From Lasioglossum baleicum (lineage: Eukaryota; Arthropoda; Insecta; Hymenoptera; Halictidae), in NCBI RefSeq assembly GCF_051020765.1, contig NW_027469297.1, positions 172,916 through 236,915 on the forward strand: a DNA stretch of 64,000 nt. The letters run 5' to 3'. Made by a program: the position numbers and the translations under genes. Shown in pieces: positions 52,601 through 62,710 of this stretch (position 1 is the stretch's first letter; each line of letters begins with the position of its first letter). The notes below the pieces were generated by a model. It was not told the origin of the DNA and searched no databases. It saw nothing but the letters and a program-made list of their open reading frames with translations.

Positions 52601-53841
52601 GTTATGCGTTATGCGTTATGCGTTATGCGTTATGCGTTATGCGTTATGCGTTATGCGTTATGCGTTATGCGTTATGCGTTATGCGTTATGCGTTATGCGT
52701 TATGCGTTATGCGTTATGCGTTATGCGTTATGCGTTATGCGTTATGCCTTATGCGTTATGCGTTATGCTTATGCCTTATGCGTTATGCGTTATGCGTAAT
52801 GCGTTATGCGTTATGCGTTATGCGTTATGCGTTATGCGTTATGCGTTATGCGTTATGCGTTATGCGTTATGCGTTATGCGTTATGCGTTATGCGTTATGC
52901 GTTATGCGTTATGCCTTATGCGTTATGCGTTATGCTGACGCCTTATGCGTTATGCGTTATGCGTTATGCCTTATGCGTTATGCGTTATGCGTTATGCGTT
53001 ATGCGTTATGCGTTATGCGTTATGCGTTATGCGTTATGCGTTATGCGTTATGCGTTATGCGTTATGCGTTATGCGTTATGCGTTATGCGTTATGCGTTAT
53101 GCGTTATGCGTTATGCGTTATGCGTTATGCGTTATGCGTTATGCGTTATGCGTTATGCGTTATGCGTTATGCGTTATGCGTTATGCGTTATGCGTTATGC
53201 GTTATGCGTTATGCGTTATGCGTTATGCGTTATGCGTTATGCGTTATGGGTTATGAGTTTTGCTTTACGCGTTATGCGTTATGCGCTATGGGTTATGCGT
53301 TATGCGTTATGCGTTATGCGTTATGCGTTATGCGTTATGCGTTATGCGTTATGCGTTATGCGTTATGCGTTATTCGTTATGCGTTATGCGTTATGCGTTA
53401 TGCGTTATGCGTTATGCGTTATGCGTTATGCGTTATGCGTTATGCGTTATGCGTTATGCGTTATGCGTTATGCGTTATGCGTTATGCGTTATGCGTTATG
53501 CGTTATGCGTTATGCGTTATGCGTTATGCGTTATGCGTTATGCGTTATGCGTTATGCGTTATGCGTTATGCGTTATGCGTTATGCGTTATGCGTTATGCG
53601 TTATGCGTTATGCGTTATGCGTTATGCGTTATGCGTTATGCCTTATGCGTTATGCTGACGCCTTATGCGTTATGCGTTATGCGTTATGCGTTATGCGTTA
53701 TGCGTTATGCGTTATGCGTTATGCGTTATGCGTTATGCGTTATGCGTTATGCGTTATGCGTTATGCGTTATGCGTTATGCGTTATGCGTTATGCGTTATG
53801 CGTTATGCGTTATGCGTTATGCGTTATGCGTTATGCGTTAT
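49688..53841 (+). repeat. Domain 5, right-middle: A4 series
   Basis: A4 at 49688, 50778, 51253 and 53248. The first two lead through pure runs to GCCTTAT, B and GCCTTAT, as at 38.8-40.5 kb. The run 50316-50777 is 66 pure units. From 51507 the markers are those of the 51621-53380 duplicate. The interval lengths 1,090, 475, 1,995 and 594 bp fit 7n minus 2, 1, 7 and 1, the numbers of 6-bp units counted. Confidence 0.82.
51621..53380 (+). repeat. Segmental duplicate, right copy (partner at 40621-42320)
   Basis: Collinear with the left copy from GACTTAT (51621) to A4 (53248) and the following TCGTTAT, including the isolated GCGCTAT-GGGTTAT remnant near 51909. Differences are only in numbers of consensus heptamers between markers. 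This is the longest collinear pair I can trace at a single-unit level. Confidence 0.88.
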
Positions 53842-56800
53842 GCGTTATGAGTTTTGCTTTACGCGTTAAGCGTTATGCGCTATGGGTTATGCGTTATGCG
53901 TTATGCGTTATGCGTTATGCGTTATGCGTTATGCGTTATGCGTTATGCGTTATGCGTTATGCGTTATGCGTTATGCGTTATGCGTTATGCGTTATGCGTT
54001 ATGCGTTATGCGTTATTCGTTATGCGTTATGCGTTATGCGTTATGCGTTATGCGTTATGCGTTATGCGTAATGCGTTATGCGTTATGCGTTATGCGTTAT
54101 GCGTTATGCGTTATGCGTTATGCCTTATGCGTTATGCGTTATGCTGACGCCTTATGCGTTATGCGTTATGCGTTATGCGTTATGCGTTATGCGTTATGCG
54201 TTATGCGTTATGCGTTATGCGTTATGCGTTATGCGTTATGCGTTATGCGTTATGCGTTATGCCTTATGCGTTATGCTGACGCCTTATGCGTTATGCGTTA
54301 TGCGTTATGCGTTATGCGTTATGCGTTATGCGTTTTGCGTTATGCGTTATGCGTTATGCGTTATGCGTTATGCGTTATGCGTTATGCGTTATGCGTCATG
54401 CGTTATGCGTTATACGTTATGCGTTATGCGTTATGCGTTATGCGTTATGCGTTTTGCGTTATGCGTTATGCGTTATGCGTTATGCGTTATGCGTTATGCG
54501 TTATGCGTTATGCGTTATGCGTTATGCGTTATGCGTCATGCGTTATGCGTTATGCGTTATGCGTTATGCGTTATGCGTTATGCGTTATGCGTTATGCGTT
54601 ATGCGTTATGCGTTATGCGTTATGCGTTATGCGTTATGCGTTATGCGTTATGCGTTATGCGTTATGCGTTATGCGTTATGCGTTATGCGTTATGCGTTAT
54701 GCGTTATGCGTTATGCGTTATGCCTTATGCGTTATGCGTTATGCTTATGCCTTATGCGTTATGCGTTATGCGTAATGCGTTATGCGTTATGCGTTATGCG
54801 TTATGCGTTATGCGTTATGCGTTATGCGTTATGCGTTATGCGTTATGCGTTATGCGTTATGCGTTATGCGTTATGCGTTATGCGTTATGCGTTATGCGTT
54901 ATGCGTTATGCGTTATGCGTTATGCGTTATGCGTTATGCGTTATGCGTTATGCGTTATGCGTTATGCGTTATGCGTTATGCGTTATGCGTTATGCGTTAT
55001 GCGTTATGCGTTATGCGTTATGCGTTATGCGTTATGCGTTATGCGTTATGCGTTATGCGTTATGCGTTATGCGTTATGCGTTATGCGTTATGCGTTATGC
55101 GTTATGCGTTATGCGTTATGCGTTATGCGTTATGCGTTATGCGTTATGCGTTATGCGTTATGCGTTATGCGTTATGCGTTATGCGTTATGCGTTATGCGT
55201 TATGCGTTATGCGTTATGCGTTATGCGTTATGCGTTATGCGTTATGCGTTATGCGTTATGCGTTATGCGTTATGCGTTATGCGTTATGCGTTATGCGTTA
55301 TGCGTTATGCGTTATGGGTTATGAGTTTTGCTTTACGCGTTATGCGTTATGCGCTATGGGTTATGCGTTATGCGTTATGCGTTATGCGTTATGCGTTATG
55401 CGTTATGCGTTATGCGTTATGCGTTATGCGTTATGCGTTATTCGTTATGCGTTATGCGTTATGCGTTATGCGTTATGCGTTATGCGTTATGCGTTATGCG
55501 TTATGCGTTATGCGTTATGCGTTATGCGTTATGCGTTATGCGTTATGCGTTATGCGTTATGCGTTATGCGTTATGCGTAATGCGTTATGCGTTATGCGTT
55601 ATGCGTTATGCGTTATGCGTTATGCCTTATGCGTTATGCTGACGCCTTATGCGTTATGCGTTATGCGTTATGCGTTATGCGTTATGCGTTATGCGTTATG
55701 CGTTATGCGTTATGCGTTATGCGTTATGCGTTATGCCTTATGCGTTATGCTGACGCCTTATGCGTTATGCGTTATGCGTTATGCGTTATGCGTTATGCGT
55801 TATGCGTTATGCCTTATGCGTTATGCTGACGCCTTATGCGTTATGCGTTATGCGTTATGCGTTATGCGTTATGCGTTATGCGTTATGCGTTATGCGTTAT
55901 GCGTTATGCGTTATGCGTTATGCGTTATGCGTTATGCGTTATGGGTTATGAGTTTTGCTTTACGCGTTAAGCGTTATGCGCTATGGGTTATGCGTTATGC
56001 GTTATGCGTTATGCGTTATGCGTTATGCGTTATGCGTTATGCGTTATGCGTTATGCGTTATGCGTTATGCGTTATGCGTTATGCGTTATGCGTTATGCGT
56101 TATGCGTTATGCGTTATGCGTTATGCGTTATTCGTTATGCGTTATGCGTTATGCGTTATGCGTTATGCGTTATGCGTTATGCGTAATGCGTTATGCGTTA
56201 TGCGTTATGCGTTATGCGTTATGCGTTATGCGTTATGCCTTATGCGTTATGCGTTATGCTGACGCCTTATGCGTTATGCGTTATGCGTTATGCGTTATGC
56301 GTTATGCGTTATGCGTTATGCGTTTTGCGTTATGCGTTATGCGTTATGCGTTATGCGTTATGCGTTATGCGTTATGCGTTATGCGTTATGCGTTATGCCT
56401 TATGCGTTATGCTGACGCCTTATGCGTTATGCGTTATGCGTTATGCGTTATGCGTTATGCGTTATGCGTTTTGCGTTATGCGTTATGCGTTATGCGTTAT
56501 GCGTTATGCGTTATGCGTTATGCGTTATGCGTCATGCGTTATGCGTTATACGTTATGCGTTATGCGTTATGCGTTATGCGTTATGCGTTTTGCGTTATGC
56601 GTTATGCGTTATGCGTTATGCGTTATGCGTTATGCGTTATGCGTTATGCGTTATGCGTTATGCGTTATGCGTCATGCGTTATGCGTTATGCGTTATGCGT
56701 TATGCGTTATGCGTTATGCGTTATGCGTTATGCGTTATGCGTTATGCGTTATGCGTTATGCGTTATGCGTTATGCGTTATGCGTTATGCGTTATGCGTTA

Positions 56801-57660
56801 TGCGTTATGCGTTATGCGTTATGCGTTATGCGTTATGCGTTATGCGTTATGCCTTATGCGTTATGCGTTATGCTTATGCCTTATGCGTTATGCGTTATGC
56901 GTAATGCGTTATGCGTTATGCGTTATGCGTTATGCGTTATGCGTTATGCGTTATGCGTTATGCGTTATGCGTTATGCGTTATGCGTTATGCGTTATGCGT
57001 TATGCGTTATGCGTTATGCGTTATGCGTTATGCGTTATGCGTTATGCGTTATGCGTTATGCGTTATGCGTTATGCGTTATGCGTTATGCGTTATGCGTTA
57101 TGCGTTATGCGTTATGCGTTATGCGTTATGCGTTATGCGTTATGCGTTATGCGTTATGCGTTATGCGTTATGCGTTATGCGTTATGCGTTATGCGTTATG
57201 CGTTATGCGTTATGCGTTATGCGTTATGCGTTATGCGTTATGCGTTATGCGTTATGCGTTATGCGTTATGCGTTATGCGTTATGCGTTATGCGTTATGCG
57301 TTATGCGTTATGCGTTATGCGTTATGCGTTATGCGTTATGCGTTATGCGTTATGCGTTATGGGTTATGAGTTTTGCTTTACGCGTTATGCGTTATGCGCT
57401 ATGGGTTATGCGTTATGCGTTATGCGTTATGCGTTATGCGTTATGCGTTATGCGTTATGCGTTATGCGTTATGCGTTATGCGTTATTCGTTATGCGTTAT
57501 GCGTTATGCGTTATGCGTTATGCGTTATGCGTTATGCGTTATGCGTTATGCGTTATGCGTTATGCGTTATGCGTTATGCGTTATGCGTTATGCGTTATGC
57601 GTAATGCGTTATGCGTTATGCGTTATGCGTTATGCGTTATGCGTTATGCCTTATGCGTTA
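53842..57660 (+). repeat. Two tandem ~2.05-kb higher-order repeats (A1-B-B-G-C-A4)
   Basis: Copy 1 starts at A1 53842 and copy 2 at A1 55943. Both read A1, TCGTTAT, GCGTAAT, B, B, G, C, GCGTAAT, long pure run (77 and 65 units), A4 (55316 and 57361), TCGTTAT, GCGTAAT, then two or three B. The A4 copies are 2,045 bp apart (293 x 7 - 6). Copy 1 has unit 1 of its A1 reverted to consensus. Copy 2 has an extra GCGTTTT between its first two B blocks. The same order at 43059-44797, without C, shows a wider family. Confidence 0.88.
54777..55315 (+). repeat. Uninterrupted run of 77 consensus heptamers
   Basis: 539 bp of pure consensus (77 x 7) between the GCGTAAT ending a block C and A4 at 55316. It is the second-longest block-bounded pure run before an A block that I measured after the 83-unit runs. 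Confidence 0.83.
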
Positions 57661-58429
57661 TGCTGACGCCTTATGCGTTATGCGTTATGCGTTATGCGTT
57701 ATGCGTTATGCGTTATGCGTTATGCGTTATGCGTTATGCGTTATGCGTTATGCGTTATGCGTTATGCCTTATGCGTTATGCTGACGCCTTATGCGTTATG
57801 CGTTATGCGTTATGCGTTATGCGTTATGCGTTATGCGTTATGCGTTATGCCTTATGCGTTATGCTGACGCCTTATGCGTTATGCGTTATGCGTTATGCGT
57901 TATGCGTTATGCGTTATGCGTTATGCGTTATGCGTTATGCGTTATGCGTTATGCGTTATGGGTTATGCGTTATGCGTTATGCGTTATGCGTTATGCGTTA
58001 TGCGTTATGCGTTATGCGTTATGCGTTATGCGTTATGCGTTATGCGTTATGCGTTATGCGTTATGCGTTATGCGTTACGCCTTATGCCTTATGCGTTATG
58101 CGTTATGCGTAATGCGTTATGCGTTATGCGTTATGCGTTATGCGTTATGCGTTATGCGTTATGCGTTATGCGTTATGCGTTATGCGTTATGCGTTATGCG
58201 TTATGCGTTATGCGTTATGCGTTATGCGTTATGCGTTATGCGTTATGCGTTATGCGTTATGCGTTATGCGTTATGCGTAATGCGTTATGCGTTATGCGTT
58301 ATGCGTTCTGCGTTATGCGTTATGCGTTATGCGTTATGCGTTATGCGTTATGCGTTATGCGTTATGCGTTATGCGTTATGCGTTATGCGTTATGCGTTAT
58401 GCGTTATGCGTTATGCGTTATGCGTTATG

Positions 58430-59470
58430 CGTTATGCGTTATCGGCTTTGCGTTATGCGTCATGCGTTATGCGTTATGCGATATGCGTTATGCGTTATGC
58501 GTTATCGGCTTTGCGTTATGCGTCGTGCGTTATGGGTTGTGCGTTATCCGTTATGGATTATGCGTTATGCATTATGCGTTATGCATTATGCGTTTTGCGT
58601 TATGCGTTATGCGTTTTGCGTTATGCGTTATGCGTTATGCGTTATGCGTTATGCGTTATGCGTTATGCGTTATGCGTAATGCGTTATGCGTTATGCGTTA
58701 TGCGTTATGCGTTATGCGTTATGCGTTATGCGTTATGCGTTATGCGTTATGCGTTATGCGTCATGCGTTATGCGTTATGCGTTATGCGTTATGCGTTATG
58801 CGTTATGCGTTATGTGCTATGCGTTATGCGTTATGCGTTATGCGTTATGCGTTATGGGTTATGGGTTACCCGTTATGGATTAAGCGTTATGCATTATGCT
58901 TTATGCGTTATGCGTTTTGCGTTATGCGTTATGCGTTACGGGTTATGCGTCATGCGTTATGCGTTATGCGTCATGCGTTATGCGTTATCGGCTTTGCGTT
59001 ATGCGTTATCGGTTATGCGTTATGCGTTATGCGTTGTGCGTTGTGCGTTCTGCGTTGTGCGTTGTGCGTTGTGCGTTGTGCGTTGCGCGTTCTGCGTTAT
59101 GCGTCCTGCGTTAGGCGTTATGCGTTATGCGTTATGCGTTGTGCGTTGCGCGTTGTGCGTTCTGCGTTGTGCGTTATGCGTTATGCGTTATGGGTTATGC
59201 GTTATCCGTTATGGATTAAGCGTTATGCATTATGCGTTATGCGTTATGCGTTTTGCGTTATGCGTTATGCGTTACGGGTTATGCGTCATGCGTTATGCGT
59301 TATGCGTCATGCGTTATGCGTTATCGGCTTTGCGTTATGCGTTATGCGTTATGCGTTGTGCGTTGTGCGTTATGCGTTATGCGTTATGCGATATGCGTTA
59401 TGCGTTATGCGTTATGCGTTATGCGTTATGCGTTATGCGTTATGCGTTATGCGTTAAGTGTTATGCGTAA
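58430..59470 (+). repeat. Degenerate heptamer island
   Basis: About 1 kb in which many units carry variants: CGGCTTT, GCGTCGT, GCGTTGT, GCGTTCT, GCGTTGC, GCATTAT, CCGTTAT, GGATTAT, GGATTAA, GGGTTAC and GTGCTAT. The 7-bp register survives: the 57361-60415 distance is still 7n minus exactly the five B units present. The island has its own repeat, with 58870-58995 and 59207-59331 sharing a series (CCGTTAT, GGATTAA, GCATTAT, GCGTTTT, GCGTTAC, GCGTCAT twice, CGGCTTT) at offset 336-337 bp. Standard A-G blocks are absent. Confidence 0.88.
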
Positions 59471-59772
59471 TGCGTTATGCGTTATGCGTTATGCGTTATG
59501 CGTTATGCGTTATGCGTTATGCGTTATGCGTTATGTGTTATGCGTTATGCGTTATGCGTTATGCGTTATGCGTTATGAGTTATGCGTTATGCGTTATGCG
59601 TTATGCGTTATGCGTTATGCGTTATGCGTTATGCGTTATGCGTTATGCGTTATGCGTTATGCGTTATGCGTTATGCGTTATGCGTTATGCGTTATGCGTT
59701 ATGCGTTATGCGTTATGCGTTATGCGTTATGCGTTATGCGTTATGCGTTATGCGTTATGCGTTATGCGTTAT

Positions 59773-59800
59773 GGGTTATGCGTTATCCGTTATGGATTAA
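59773..59800 (+). repeat. Four-unit block shared by the degenerate zones (last of 5 copies)
   Basis: GGGTTAT, consensus, CCGTTAT, GGATTAA. Related copies lie at 1789-1816, 58534-58561, 58856-58883 and 59193-59220, with small differences such as GGGTTGT for the first unit, GGGTTAC for the second and GGATTAT for the last. This copy sits in otherwise clean array at the right edge of the island. Confidence 0.85.
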
Positions 59801-62700
59801 GCGTTATGCGTTATGCGTTATGCGTTATGCGTTATGCGTTATGCGTTATGCGTTATGCGTTATGCGTTATGCGTTATGCGTTATGCGTTATGCGTTATGC
59901 GTTATGCGTTATTCGTTATGCGTTATGCGTTATGCGTTATGCGTTATGCGTTATGCGTTATGCGTAATGCGTTATGCGTTATGCGTTATGCGTTATGCGT
60001 TATGCGTTATGCGTTATGCCTTATGCGTTATGCGTTATGCTGACGCCTTATGCGTTATGCGTTATGCGTTATGCGTTATGCGTTATGCGTTATGCGTTAT
60101 GCGTTATGCGTTATGCGTTATGCGTTATGCGTTATGCGTTATGCGTTATGCGTTATGCCTTATGCGTTATGCTGACGCCTTATGCGTTATGCGTTATGCG
60201 TTATGCGTTCTGCGTTATGCGTTTTGCGTTATGCGTTATGCGTTATGCGTTATGCGTTATGCGTTATGCGTTATGCGTTATGCGTTATGCGTTATGCGTT
60301 ATGCGTTATGCGTTATGCGTTATGCGTTATGCGTTATGCGTTATGCGTTATGCGTTATGCGTTATGCGTTATGCGTTATGCGTTATGCGTTATGCGTTAT
60401 GCGTTATGCGTTATGGGTTATGAGTTTTGCTTTACGCGTTATGCGTTATGCGCTATGGGTTATGCGTTATGCGTTATGCGTTATGCGTTATGCGTTATGC
60501 GTTATGCGTTATGCGTTATGCGTTATGCGTTATGCGTTATGCGTTATTCGTTATGCGTTATGCGTTATGCGTTATGCGTTATGCGTTATGCGTTATGCGT
60601 TATGCGTTATGCGTTATGCGTTATGCGTTATGCGTTATGCGTTATGCGTTATGCGTTATGCGTTATGCGTTATGCGTTATGCGTTATGCGTTATGCGTTA
60701 TGCGTTATGCGTTATGCGTAATGCGTTATGCGTTATGCGTTATGCGTTATGCGTTATGCCTTATGCGTTATGCTGACGCCTTATGCGTTATGCGTTATGC
60801 GTTATGCGTTATGCGTTATGCCTTATGCGTTATGCTGACGCCTTATGCGTTATGCGTTATGCGTTATGCGTTATGCGTTATGCGTTATGCGTTATGCCTT
60901 ATGCGTTATGCTGACGCCTTATGCGTTATGCGTTATGCGTTATGCGTTATGCGTTATGCGTTATGCGTTATGCGTTATGCGTTATGCGTTATGCGTTATG
61001 CGTTATGCGTTATTCGTTATGCGTTATGCGTTATGCGTTATGCGTTATGCGTTATGCGTTATGCGTTATGCGTTATGTGTTATGCGTTATGCGTTATGCG
61101 TTATGCGTTATGCGTTATGCGTTATGCCTTATGCGTTATGCTGACGCCTTATGCGTTATGCGTTATGCGTTATGCGTTATGCGTTATGCGTTATGCGTTA
61201 TGCGTTATGCGTAATGCGTTATGCGTTATGCGTTATGCGTTATGCGTTATGCGTTATGCCTTATGCGTTATGCTGACGCCTTATGCGTTATGCGTTATGC
61301 GTTATGCGTTATGCGTTATGCGTTATGCGTTATGCGTTATGCGTTATGCGTTATGCGTAATGCGTTATGCGTTATGCGTTATGCGTTATGCGTTATGCGT
61401 TATGCGTTATGCGTTATGCGTTATGCCTTATGCGTTATGCGTTATGCTGACGCCTTATGCGTTATGCGTTATGCGTTATGCGTTATGCGTTATGCGTTAT
61501 GCGTTATGCGTTATGCGTTATGCGTTATGCGTTATGCGTTATGCGTTATGCGTTATGCGTTATGCGTTATGCGTTATGGGTTATGAGTTTTGCTTTACGC
61601 GTTAAGCGTTATGCGCTATGGGTTATGCGTTATGCGTTATGCGTTATGCGTTATGCGTTATGCGTTATGCGTTATGCGTTATGCGTTATGCGTTATGCGT
61701 TATGCGTTATGCCTTATGCGTTATGCTGACGCCTTATGCGTTATGCGTTATGCGTTATGCGTTATGCGTTATGCGTTATGCGTTATGCCTTATGCGTTAT
61801 GCTGACGCCTTATGCGTTATGCGTTATGCGTTATGCGTTATGCGTTATGCGTTATGCGTTATGCGTTATGCGTTATGCGTTATGCGTCATGCGTTATGCG
61901 TTATGCGTTATGCGTTATGCGTTATGCGTTATGGGTTATGCGTTATGCGTTATGCGTTATGCGTTATGCGTTATGCGTTATGCGTTATGCGTTATGCGTT
62001 ATGCGTTATGCGTTATGCGTTATGCGTTATGCGTTATGCGTTATGCGTTATGCGTTATGCGTTATGCGTTATGCCTTATGCGTTATGCGTTATGCTTATG
62101 CCTTATGCGTTATGCGTTATGCGTAATGCGTTATGCGTTATGCGTTATGCGTTATGCGTTATGCGTTATGCGTTATGCGTTATGCGTTATGCGTTATGCG
62201 TTATGCGTTATGCGTTATGCGTTATGCGTTATGCGTTATGCGTTATGCGTTATGCGTTATGCGTTATGCGTTATGCGTTATGCGTTATGCGTTATGCGTT
62301 ATGCGTTATGCGTTATGCGTTATGCGTTATGCGTTATGCGTTATGCGTTATGCCTTATGCGTTATGCTGACGCCTTATGCGTTATGCGTTATGCGTTATG
62401 CGTTATGCGTTATGCGTTATGCGTTATGCGTTATGCGTTATGCGTTATGCGTCATGCGTTATGCGTTATGCGTTATGCGTTATGCGTTATGCGTTATGCG
62501 TTATGCGTTATGCGTTATGCGTTATGCGTTATGCGTTATGCGTTATGCGTTATGCGTTATGCGTTATGCGTTATGCGTTATGCGTTATGCGTTATGCGTT
62601 ATGCGTTATGCGTTATGCGTTATGCGTTATGCGTTATGCCTTATGCGTTATGCGTTATGCGTTATGCGTTATGCGTTATGCGTTATGCTGACGCCTTATG
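59801..62700 (+). repeat. Domain 6: dense block B array
   Basis: After TCGTTAT and GCGTAAT come B at about 60040 and 60171, A4 at 60415, then B at 60772, 60837, 60910, 61141, 61273 and 61447, A1 at 61578, and B at 61729, 61803, 62367 and 62690, with C near 62094. Spacings of 65-75 bp between the 60772, 60837 and 60910 copies are the tightest in the window. A short G-like remnant with GCGTTCT and GCGTTTT follows the B at 60171. Confidence 0.83.
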
Positions 62701-62710
62701 TATGCGTTAT
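62690..62710 (+). repeat. Irregular junction after the last block B
   Basis: The block B at 62690 is followed by GCCTTAT and then the short unit GTAT instead of a full heptamer, a 3-bp deletion from consensus. I see no other 4-bp unit in the window. It marks the switch from the block-rich domain to the nearly pure right end. It may be a real deletion breakpoint or an assembly or consensus error. Confidence 0.75.

Noticed and set aside
58430..59470. Degenerate island as a decayed gene or centromere-specific unique sequence
   Set aside because: It is still readable as variant heptamers with an internal repeat of about 336 bp, and there is no coding signal or non-satellite sequence in it.
151..62700. 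TGACG core in block B as a bZIP/CRE-like binding site, and ACGCGT in block A as a yeast MCB-like cell-cycle element
   Set aside because: Such short motifs are expected once a variant unit arises and is amplified. There is no gene or promoter nearby to regulate.
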